This document shows, piece after piece, positions 57,223 through 64,000 of a stretch of 64,000 bases of DNA. Below the pieces are notes generated by a model. The model had not been told where the DNA came from. It did not search any database and saw only the letters and a program-made list of their open reading frames with translations. A program made the translations under genes and the position numbers. The stretch is from Streptomyces sp. CMB-StM0423 (GTDB taxonomy: Bacteria; Actinomycetota; Actinomycetes; Streptomycetales; Streptomycetaceae), in NCBI RefSeq assembly GCF_002847285.1, contig NZ_CP025407.1, forward strand, positions 6,203,001-6,267,000, in the 5' to 3' direction. How positions within the stretch are numbered: position 1 is the stretch's first letter; each line of letters opens with the position of its first letter.

Positions 57223-58119
57223 ATGGGCGCGTCGTATTCCCGGGACCTTGCACCCCGGCCACCGAAGATTGCGAGGACTCTTCAGGACCGGCGGACACCC
57301 GTCTCCTCGACCGATACGGACGCCGACGAGAGCCGAAGAGACCCGACACCCTCCCGGCAGCGCCTGCGCGCCCTCTTCGACCGGATGCGCTCGCCGCGCC
57401 CGCCGCGGCTGTGGTTCGAGATCATGCTCGTCGCGCTCGTCTACTGGACGTACTCCCTCATCCGCAACGCCGTGCCCGAGCAGGAGGCGCAGGCGCTGAA
57501 GAACGCGGACCGCATCTGGAGCTTCCAGGAGAGCCTGGGACTGGCCTTCGAGCGCTCGCTCAACCACGCGGTCGACGGCGTCACCTGGCTCGTCGTGTCG
57601 ATGAACTACTACTACGGCACGCTCCATTACGTCGTCACCCTCGGCGTGCTCGTCTGGCTCTACCGCTGGCAGCCGGGCCGCTACGCCGCCGTGCGCCTCG
57701 CACTCGCCATCACCACCTGCTTCGCCCTCGTCGGCTACTACAGCTTTCCGCTGGCGCCACCGCGGCTGATGGAGGGCATGGACTTCGTCGACACCGTGCG
57801 GGCCCACGAGACCTGGGGCTCGATGTCCTCGGGCAACCTCGCCAACGTCTCCAACCAGTTCGCCGCCATGCCCTCGATGCACGTGGGCTGGTCGGTGTGG
57901 GCGGGCATCACCATCGCCGTACTGGCGAAGCCGCTGTGGGTCAAGCTGTTCGGGGTGCTCTATCCGACGCTGACGCTGCTGGTCATCATGGCGACGGCGA
58001 ACCACTTCTGGATGGACGCGGTGGGCGGGATCATCTGCCTCAGCTTCGGCTTCGCTGTCTCGTACGCCTGGTACGGCACGATCGCCTACCGGCTGCCACA
58101 GAGGGTGGCGTCCACCTAG
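57223..58119 (+). CDS. PAP2-family phosphatase (inositolphosphotransferase-like)
   Basis: A 298-residue membrane protein with about six helices after a hydrophilic 60-residue N-terminus. The PAP2 phosphatase motifs are MPSMHVGWSVWAG (motif 2, Ser-His) and MATANHFWMDAVGGIICL (motif 3, His and Asp). The first KxxxxxxRP motif is weak, as in the Aur1/Ipt1-type branch. It would dephosphorylate, or transfer phosphate from, a lipid such as phosphatidic acid or undecaprenyl pyrophosphate. The ATG at 57223 is the first of several in-frame starts, so the N-terminus is provisional. Confidence 0.88.
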   Translation: MGASYSRDLAPRPPKIARTLQDRRTPVSSTDTDADESRRDPTPSRQRLRALFDRMRSPRPPRLWFEIMLVALVYWTYSLIRNAVPEQEAQALKNADRIWSFQESLGLAFERSLNHAVDGVTWLVVSMNYYYGTLHYVVTLGVLVWLYRWQPGRYAAVRLALAITTCFALVGYYSFPLAPPRLMEGMDFVDTVRAHETWGSMSSGNLANVSNQFAAMPSMHVGWSVWAGITIAVLAKPLWVKLFGVLYPTLTLLVIMATANHFWMDAVGGIICLSFGFAVSYAWYGTIAYRLPQRVAST

Positions 58120-58186
58120 CTTCGAGACGTTCCGCGGGACGGTTGCGAGGTACGGCAGCCGGTGGCCGCCTCCTATCCTCGACCCC

Positions 58187-58831
58187 ATGACCCGCCCCGA
58201 TACCCCCGTCCCCGGTCTGCGCGAACGCAAGAAGCAGCGCACGCGGCAGTTGCTCTCCGAGACCGCGGTCCGGCTCTTCCTGGAGCGGGGGTACGACGCG
58301 GTGTCCGTGGCGGAGGTCGCGGCCGCGGCGGAAGTGTCGAAACCGACGCTCTTCCGGTACTTCCCGTCCAAGGAGGACCTGGTTCTGCACCGGTTCGCCG
58401 ATCACCAGGACGAAGCGGCCCGGGTCGTGACGGCCCGAGGGGAGGGCGAGTCGCCGCTCGCGGCGCTGCGCCGGAACTTCCTGGACGGGCTTGAGCGACG
58501 CGACCCGGTGACCGGCCTCTGCGACCACCCGGCGGTGATCGCGTACCAGCGGCTCCTCTACGGGACGCCCTCCCTGGTCGCGCGGCTCGCCGGCTGGCAG
58601 GAGCGCTCGGAGCGGGCGCTCGCCGACGCGCTGGGCGGGCCCGCGGTGCCGGCCCGGCTCGCGGCGGGGCAGATCGCGGCGGTGCAGCGGATTCTCGCGG
58701 AGGAGAACGCGCGGCGGATCGCGGACGGCGAGAGTGCGGACGCGGTGGCATCGGATGCGAGGGAGGCGGCTGAGCTGGCGTTCGGGCAGTTGGCGAAAGG
58801 GATCGAACCGGGACGGAACCGCGCCTCATAG
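58187..58831 (+). CDS. TetR-family transcriptional regulator
   Basis: A 214-residue regulator. The N-terminal helix-turn-helix is textbook: RERKKQRTRQLLSETAVRLF, then YDAVSVAEVAAAAEVSKPTL and FRYFPSKEDLVL. The C-terminal domain is an all-helical ligand domain of the TetR_C_17-like type, and the protein ends in a short basic tail. It has the same direction as, and lies 45 bp before, helR; it could regulate it or an unlinked gene. The ATG at 58187 follows a weak purine stretch. Confidence 0.93.
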   Translation: MTRPDTPVPGLRERKKQRTRQLLSETAVRLFLERGYDAVSVAEVAAAAEVSKPTLFRYFPSKEDLVLHRFADHQDEAARVVTARGEGESPLAALRRNFLDGLERRDPVTGLCDHPAVIAYQRLLYGTPSLVARLAGWQERSERALADALGGPAVPARLAAGQIAAVQRILAEENARRIADGESADAVASDAREAAELAFGQLAKGIEPGRNRAS

Positions 58832-58864
58832 CGTGACCGTGTAAAAAATGTAACCGAGTTGCGT

Positions 58865-58870
58865 TATGTT
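58865..58870 (+). promoter_or_regulatory. Candidate -10 box for a leaderless helR
   Basis: TATGTT lies 6 bases before the ATG at 58877. The only purine block (GGGTGG) is adjacent to the ATG and too close to work as a ribosome binding site. The A/T-rich stretch at 58841-58852 may hold the -35 element. Confidence 0.4.
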
Positions 58871-58876
58871 GGGTGG

Positions 58877-60943
58877 ATGGGCACCGCACACACCCTCGCC
58901 GAGACCTCCCTCGCCGACGAACGCCGCTATCACGAGACCTGCCGAGCCGCCCTCGGCGCGATGGCCGCGGGTGCCGACCGGCAGGTGGTCCTCGGCGAGC
59001 AGGCGTCCGCGTCCGGCGCCGACGCCGAGGTACTCGGCCACGAGCTGCGCAGCCAGGCCAAGGAACTGCACGAACTGCCGCCAGGGCCACTGTTCTTCGG
59101 CCGCCTCGACTTCGCCGACGACGCCGGGCAGGCGGGCGACCACGCCGGACAGCGCTACCACATCGGCCGGATGCGCATCACCGAGCACCCGTCCGCACCG
59201 CCCCTCGTCATCGACTGGCGCGCACCGGTCTCGCGCGCCTTCTACCAGGCAGGACCGAAGGACCCGCAGGGCGTCGAGACCCGCCGCCGGTTCGGCTGGG
59301 CGCCCGGCAGCACCGGCGGCTCCGACGACCTGACCAGCATGGAGGACGAACGGCCCGCGGCGGAGGCGACCCGTGGCGGCCGCATCCTGACCGGCGAGAT
59401 CGAGCGCCCGCGCACCGGCCCGATGCGCGACATCGCCGCCACCATCCAGCCCGACCAGGACGACCTGGTACGCCGCGAACTCGCCGTCTCCGTCTGTGTG
59501 CAGGGCGCCCCGGGCACCGGCAAGACCGCCGTCGGGCTGCACCGCGCCGCGTATCTGCTCTACACCTACGCGCGGCAGATCCGGCGCAGCGGTCTGCTCG
59601 TCGTCGGCCCGAACCGCACGTTCCTGTCGTACATCTCGGCCGTACTGCCGGCGCTCGGCGAGACCGGGGTGCGGCAGTCGACGGTCGGGGAACTGGCCGC
59701 CGGGGAGCAGCAGGTGCGTGCGGAGGACGGCGCGGCGGCCGCCGTACTGAAGCACGACGTGCGGATGGCCGAGGTGCTGCGGCGGGCGCTGTACGCACGG
59801 GTGTCGGCGGACGGGATCACCGAAGGGGTGGCGATCCGCGACGGCTCCGCGTGGTGCCGGGTGCCGCCCGCGGAACTCGCGGAGATCGTCGCGGGCGTAC
59901 GCGACGAGCGGCCGCCGTACGCGATCGGCCGCGAGCGGGTGCGCAGCCGGATCGTGGACCGTATCCAGCGGCAGGCCGAACGCCGGGCCGTGACCGTCAC
60001 GGCCGCCTGGACGCAGCGGGTCGGCCGGGCCCGGCCGATCGGCGCCTTCCTGGACGCCGCGTGGCCCCAGGTGAAGCCCGCCGAGGTGCTCACCGCGCTG
60101 TTCAGCGACGCCGGGGAACTGGCCCGCGCCGCCCAGGGCGTCCTGGACGCCGGCGAACAGCGGGCGCTGCTCTGGGCGAGACCGCCGCGGTCCTTCAAGT
60201 CGGCGAAGTGGAGCGCCGCCGACCACGTACTCCTCGACGAGCTGTCCGGGCTCCTGGACCGCCCCGAGGGTTACGGTCACATCGTCGTCGACGAGGCGCA
60301 GGACCTCTCCCCCATGGAGGCACGGGTGATCGCGCGGCGCGCGGAGTTCGGCTCGCTGACGGTGCTCGGCGATCTGGCGCAGGGCACCACGCCGTGGGCC
60401 GCCCGCGACTGGCCCTCACTCCTCGCCCACCTGGGCCGGCCGCATGCCGAGATCGCGGCGCTCACCACCGGTTTCCGGGTGCCGGCCGCCGTGGTCGACC
60501 TCGCCAACCGCCTGCTCGGCCACCTCGACGTCGACGTCCCCGCCGCCCGCTCCCTGCGCCGGGACGGCGCGCTCCGGATGCTGCCCACCCCGGATGTCCT
60601 CACCACGACCCGGGACGCGGTACGGCAGGCTCTCGACAGCGAGGGCTCGATCGGGGTGGTCGCCGCCGCTACCGACGTCGACCGGGTGCGCTCGGTTCTG
60701 GAAGAAGCAGGCATCGCGACGGCGGGCCCCGACGACCTGGCCGCCCGCGTCACCGTCCTGCCCGCGACCGCCGCCAAGGGCCTCGAATACGACCATGTCG
60801 TCGCGGTCGAACCGGCGGCGATCACCGACGCCGAGGACGGGCGGACCGGCCTGCGCCGCCTGTACGTCGTGCTGACCCGCGCCGTCTCCCGCCTCGACGT
60901 GGTGCACAGCCGCCCGCTGCCGTTCCCGGCGAGGGCCACCTGA
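58877..60943 (+). CDS. helR: HelD-like helicase HelR (RNA polymerase recycling)
   Basis: A 688-residue UvrD/PcrA-type motor of the actinobacterial HelR class. The N-terminal coiled coil (SLADERRYHETCRAALGAMA and following) enters RNA polymerase. Motor motifs are VCVQGAPGTGKTAVGLHRAA (Walker A), VDEAQDLSPMEARVIARR (Walker B), FRVPAAVVDLANRLL, TAAKGLEYDHVVAVEP and LYVVLTRAVSRLDVVHS. HelR removes stalled, rifamycin-bound RNA polymerase from DNA and gives some rifamycin tolerance in Streptomyces venezuelae. No 19-bp rifamycin-associated element was found near its start. ATG 58877 is chosen over an upstream in-frame codon. Confidence 0.95.
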   Translation: MGTAHTLAETSLADERRYHETCRAALGAMAAGADRQVVLGEQASASGADAEVLGHELRSQAKELHELPPGPLFFGRLDFADDAGQAGDHAGQRYHIGRMRITEHPSAPPLVIDWRAPVSRAFYQAGPKDPQGVETRRRFGWAPGSTGGSDDLTSMEDERPAAEATRGGRILTGEIERPRTGPMRDIAATIQPDQDDLVRRELAVSVCVQGAPGTGKTAVGLHRAAYLLYTYARQIRRSGLLVVGPNRTFLSYISAVLPALGETGVRQSTVGELAAGEQQVRAEDGAAAAVLKHDVRMAEVLRRALYARVSADGITEGVAIRDGSAWCRVPPAELAEIVAGVRDERPPYAIGRERVRSRIVDRIQRQAERRAVTVTAAWTQRVGRARPIGAFLDAAWPQVKPAEVLTALFSDAGELARAAQGVLDAGEQRALLWARPPRSFKSAKWSAADHVLLDELSGLLDRPEGYGHIVVDEAQDLSPMEARVIARRAEFGSLTVLGDLAQGTTPWAARDWPSLLAHLGRPHAEIAALTTGFRVPAAVVDLANRLLGHLDVDVPAARSLRRDGALRMLPTPDVLTTTRDAVRQALDSEGSIGVVAAATDVDRVRSVLEEAGIATAGPDDLAARVTVLPATAAKGLEYDHVVAVEPAAITDAEDGRTGLRRLYVVLTRAVSRLDVVHSRPLPFPARAT

Positions 60944-60997
60944 GACCAGTGCCGCCCGACACCGCATCGTGGACGGCGGTCATCCAGCGCCTGCGCG

Positions 60998-61654
60998 TCA
61001 CTGCCGGCGGTCGTCCTCCGCGTCGCGGGAGCGGCGGCGGCGCAGGATGACGATGCCCGCGGTGCCGACGAGGAGCGCGGCGGCGGCGCTGCCGACGGCG
61101 TAGACCTTGTTCGAGGAGACCCAGGGCTCCGGTGACCACTCGTCGTCCGCGCTGGTGCAGGTGAGCCATTCGCCACGGGTCCCGCCCTGGAAGCAGACCG
61201 TCGTGGCGGCCGCGGGCGCGCGGTCCGCGGCGCCGGCGTCCCGCGGGGCCCGTACGTCGTCGGCGGCGTTGGCGGCCCGGAGGTCCCGGCTGTCGCGCTC
61301 GGTGCGGTCGGGGGCGGCGGTCACCTTCAGCACCCGGGTCGTGCCCGCCGGCAGCATGATCTGCCACGTCACCTGCTGCCCGGTCGTCTCGGCCCGGGGG
61401 GTCGCGGAGACGTAGTCCAGGGATTCGGGGAGGAGTTGGGTCACCCGGCCGTTCGGCGCGTTCGCCCCCGAGGTGTTGTGCACCGTGATCGCGTACGTCG
61501 TGCCGCCGTCCGGCGCGGCCCGGCGCTCCAGCGCGAGCCGGATCGGCGACGTCGGCAGCTCGGCCGGGGGCGCGTCGGGGGAGAGCGGCGGGGCGGGGGC
61601 GAGGGACGCCAGCAGCCCGGCGACCATCGCCGCGGAAGCGATCGCCGTACGCAT
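60998..61654 (-). CDS. Secreted protein with DUF11-like domain and membrane tail
   Basis: A 218-residue protein. It has a signal peptide (MRTAIASAAMVAGLLASLAP) followed by a beta-rich segment with YAITVHNTSGANAPNGRVTQ and LLPESLDYVSATP, as in DUF11/CARDB-type surface domains. Two cysteines (TVCFQGG, LTCTSAD) may form a disulphide. The C-terminus is one membrane helix (VGSAAAALLVGTAGIVIL) with a basic end (RRRRSRDAEDDRRQ), so it should be anchored with the domain outside. No LPxTG motif is present. Function unknown. Confidence 0.78.
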   Translation of the reverse strand: MRTAIASAAMVAGLLASLAPAPPLSPDAPPAELPTSPIRLALERRAAPDGGTTYAITVHNTSGANAPNGRVTQLLPESLDYVSATPRAETTGQQVTWQIMLPAGTTRVLKVTAAPDRTERDSRDLRAANAADDVRAPRDAGAADRAPAAATTVCFQGGTRGEWLTCTSADDEWSPEPWVSSNKVYAVGSAAAALLVGTAGIVILRRRRSRDAEDDRRQ

Positions 61655-61822
61655 TCCGTGCCACCTCGCTGTCGGTGCCGCCCTATCCGTGCCCGGCCGG
61701 TCTACCAGCGGGCCACGAAAAGAAAAAGGGCAAATCGCACGAACGACGCGCCATGCTACGAACGGCCCGCCGAACCGTCCCTCGTCCGGGCGAACCGGCC
61801 CGGCGGCGGATCTGCCGGCGGG

Positions 61823-64000
61823 TCAGGCCGGTTCAGCCCCGTAGAAGAGCCGCTCCACGACCGCGCGCGCCCGCCGCGTCGTCCGCCGGTACTCCTCCGG
61901 CAGCTCGCCGGCCTGCCCCGGCCCGTAGCCGAAGTAGCGAGCCACCGCGCCGAGTTCGCGTTCCGCGGCGGGGAAGGTGTCGCCCGGCCGGCCGCGGACC
62001 AGCATCACCGCGTTGCGCAGGCGCGTCGCCAGCAGCCAGGCGTCGTCCAGTATCCGCGCGTCCTCCGCGTCCAGCAGCCCCGTCTCCGAGGCCGCGGCCA
62101 GCGCCGCGCGGGTGCGGGTCGTACGCAGCGCGGGCACCTCGCGCGCGTGCTGCAACTGCAGCAACTGCACCGTCCACTCCACGTCCGCGAGCCCGCCGCG
62201 CCCCAGCTTCGCGTGCAGCGCCGGGTCCGCGCCGCGCGGCAGCCGCTCCGCCTCCATCCGCGCCTTCAGCCGCCGGATCTCGCGTACGGCGTCCTCGCCG
62301 AGCCCGCCCGCCGGGTAGCGCAGCGGGTCGATCAGCTCCGTGAACCGCGCGCCGAGGCCCGCGTCGCCCGCGACCGGCTCGGCGCGCAGCAGCGCGTGGC
62401 TCTCCCAGGTCAGCGACCAGCGCCGGTAGTACGCCGCGTACGAGGCGAGGGTGCGCACCAGCGGCCCCGACTTGCCCTCGGGCCGCAGGTCGGCGTCGAC
62501 CAGCAGCGGCGGGTCGGCGCTGGGCAGTTGCAGCAGCCGGCGCAGCTCGTTGGCGACGGCGAACGCCGCCGCGCCAGCCTCCTCGTCGGAGACGCCTTCG
62601 CGCGGCTCGTGCACGAACATCACGTCGGCGTCCGAGCCGTAGCCCAGCTCCTGGCCGCCGAAGCGGCCCATGCCGATCACCGCGAACCGCGTCGGCAGGG
62701 TGTCGCCCCAGCGGGCGGCGGTCGCGGCGCGCAGGGCGCCGGCGATGGTGGCGGCGTTGAGGTCGCTGAGCGCGTCGCCCGTACGGTCGACGGCGGCGGC
62801 GATCCGGGCGTGCTCGTCCCCGTCGTGCTCCCGCCCGCCCTCGGCGTCCTCCTCGTCCTCCTCACCGGGTGCCGTGTGCGCCCCGTACGCCGTGATGAGG
62901 TCCGCCGCCGCGGTACGGAACAGCTCCCGCCGCCGTACGCCGCGGGCCGCCGCCACCGCCGCCTCCGGGTCCGTGTGCCGGCCGACGGCCGCCAGGATCT
63001 CCTGCTCCAGGTGCGCCCGCCCGCGCGGCCGCAGCCCCTGCTCGTCGCCGAGCAGCGCCACCGCCTCCGGCGCCCGCAGCAGCAGGTCGGGTGCCAGTCG
63101 GCCCGAGGACAGCACCCGCGCCAGGTTCTCCGCCGCCGCGCCCTCGTCGCGCAGCAGCCGCAGATACCAGGGCGTGCTGCCCAGCGCGTCCGAGACCTTG
63201 CGGAAGTTCAGCAGCCCCGCGTCCGGGTCGGCCGAGTCGCCGAACCAGCCCAGCAGCACCGGCAGCAGCGTCCGCTGGATCGCCGCCTTCCGGCTCATCC
63301 CCGACGTCAGCGCCTCCAGATGGCGCAGCGCCGCCGCCGGATCCTCGTACCCGAGGGCCACCAGCCGCTCCCGGGCGGCGTCCGGCGTCAGCCGCACCTC
63401 CCCGGGCGCGAGCCTGGCGACGGCGTCGAGCAGCGGGCGGTAGAACAGCTTCTCGTGCAGCCGCCGCACCTCGAAGGAGTGCCGCCGCCACACCTTGCGC
63501 AACTGCGACACCGGGTCGCCGCGGCCCTCGTCGGGCAGCAGCCGCGCCAGCGAGCGGCCGAGCGCGCGCAGCTCGTGCTCGCTCTCGGGCACCAGGTGCG
63601 TGCGGCGGAGCTTCTGGAGCTGGATGCGGTGTTCGAGGGAGCGCAGGAAGCGGTACGCGTCGTCCAGCGCGGCGGCGTCGGCACGGCCCACGTACCCGCC
63701 GGCGGCGAGCGCCTCCAGCGCGTCCAGGGTCGTACCACTGCGCAGCGAGGCGTCGGCGCGGCCGTGCACGAGCTGCAGCAACTGCACCGCGAACTCCACG
63801 TCCCGCAGCCCGCCGGGGCCCAGCTTCAGCTCCCGGTCGAGCTGCGCCGCCGGGATGTTCGCCACCACCCGGCGGCGCATCTGCTGCACGTCGGGGACGA
63901 AGTTCTCGCGCTCCGCCGCATGCCACACCATCGGCGCGATGGCCTCCGCGTACGCCGCGCCGAGCGCCGGGTCGCCCGCGACCGGGCGGGCCTTCAACAG
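61823..64000 (-). CDS. glnE: Glutamine synthetase adenylyltransferase/deadenylylase (partial)
   Basis: About 724 C-terminal residues are present; the N-terminal 250-300 lie beyond the right edge, so this is truncated by the window, not broken. The fragment starts in the first (deadenylylase) catalytic domain with ARPVAGDPALGAAYAEAIAP and LGPGGLRDVEFAVQLLQLVH. After a regulatory helical region comes the second domain with GMGRFGGQELGYGSDADVMF, LRPEGKSGPLVRTLASYAAY and GRGGLADVEWTVQLLQLQHA. GlnE adenylylates glutamine synthetase in response to nitrogen status. In Streptomyces it lies near glnA, which may be just outside this window. Confidence 0.97.
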   Translation of the reverse strand: MLKARPVAGDPALGAAYAEAIAPMVWHAAERENFVPDVQQMRRRVVANIPAAQLDRELKLGPGGLRDVEFAVQLLQLVHGRADASLRSGTTLDALEALAAGGYVGRADAAALDDAYRFLRSLEHRIQLQKLRRTHLVPESEHELRALGRSLARLLPDEGRGDPVSQLRKVWRRHSFEVRRLHEKLFYRPLLDAVARLAPGEVRLTPDAARERLVALGYEDPAAALRHLEALTSGMSRKAAIQRTLLPVLLGWFGDSADPDAGLLNFRKVSDALGSTPWYLRLLRDEGAAAENLARVLSSGRLAPDLLLRAPEAVALLGDEQGLRPRGRAHLEQEILAAVGRHTDPEAAVAAARGVRRRELFRTAAADLITAYGAHTAPGEEDEEDAEGGREHDGDEHARIAAAVDRTGDALSDLNAATIAGALRAATAARWGDTLPTRFAVIGMGRFGGQELGYGSDADVMFVHEPREGVSDEEAGAAAFAVANELRRLLQLPSADPPLLVDADLRPEGKSGPLVRTLASYAAYYRRWSLTWESHALLRAEPVAGDAGLGARFTELIDPLRYPAGGLGEDAVREIRRLKARMEAERLPRGADPALHAKLGRGGLADVEWTVQLLQLQHAREVPALRTTRTRAALAAASETGLLDAEDARILDDAWLLATRLRNAVMLVRGRPGDTFPAAERELGAVARYFGYGPGQAGELPEEYRRTTRRARAVVERLFYGAEPA

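Noticed and set aside
1..64000. tRNA or rRNA genes, CRISPR arrays, prophage or intact insertion sequences
   Set aside because: No transposase or integrase gene, cloverleaf sequence, regularly spaced repeat or phage gene was seen by eye; short elements could be missed without a covariance search.

Overview
The window looks like chromosomal DNA of a Streptomyces or a close relative. GC content is very high, codons end strongly in G or C, GTG and TTG starts are common, and several genes have no Shine-Dalgarno sequence. The gene set also fits an actinomycete: Ku with a lysine-rich tail, a stand-alone LigD-type polymerase and ligase, HelR, an NADPH:F420 reductase, Tat-exported PhoD- and PhoX-type phosphatases, nadE, panB, map and glnE. 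No rRNA, tRNA, CRISPR array, prophage or intact insertion sequence was seen. About 54 protein genes are supported; glnE runs off the right edge.

Left part (1-9.8 kb). A gene-poor stretch of 1.9 kb with a 47-bp tandem repeat comes first. It is followed by two small or DUF genes and a non-homologous end-joining island: Ku and the LigD polymerase diverge from a 31-bp gap, then come a 67-residue basic protein and a separate ATP-dependent ligase. A truncated haemoglobin, a DUF4429/SHOCT protein and a PhoD-like phosphatase complete this part.

Middle part (9.7-30.1 kb). This is an exopolysaccharide locus: a Wzx-like flippase, a polysaccharide co-polymerase, three glycosyltransferases, a Wzy-like polymerase, GDP-mannose dehydratase and GDP-fucose synthase, an initiating sugar-phosphate transferase, a secreted beta-propeller/FN3 protein with a coupled lipoprotein, and a cytidylyltransferase facing a CDP-alcohol phosphotransferase. 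Together they suggest a fucose-type surface glycan, possibly carrying a phospho-alcohol. Three apparently unrelated genes (PrimPol-like, DDAH-like, Rsm22-like) interrupt it at 16.9-19.9 kb.

Sugar-uptake unit (30.4-36.5 kb). A GH51 arabinofuranosidase, two ABC permeases and a Tat lipoprotein binding protein form one operon. It diverges from a LacI-family regulator across a pair of palindromes that are good operator candidates.

Right part (36.5-64 kb). This holds mainly core functions: aldo/keto reductase, haem oxygenase behind an iron box, methionine aminopeptidase, two MFS exporters, a PhoX-like protein, nadE, a MerR-like regulator behind a long leader, a membrane EEP nuclease/phosphatase, panB, F420 reductase, a secreted hydrolase, a HIT protein, a PAP2 phosphatase, HelR and glnE. 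At 42.0-42.34 kb lies a deletion scar: the C-terminal ends of a RidA-like gene and a TetR-like gene are joined tail-out, and both 5' halves are missing.
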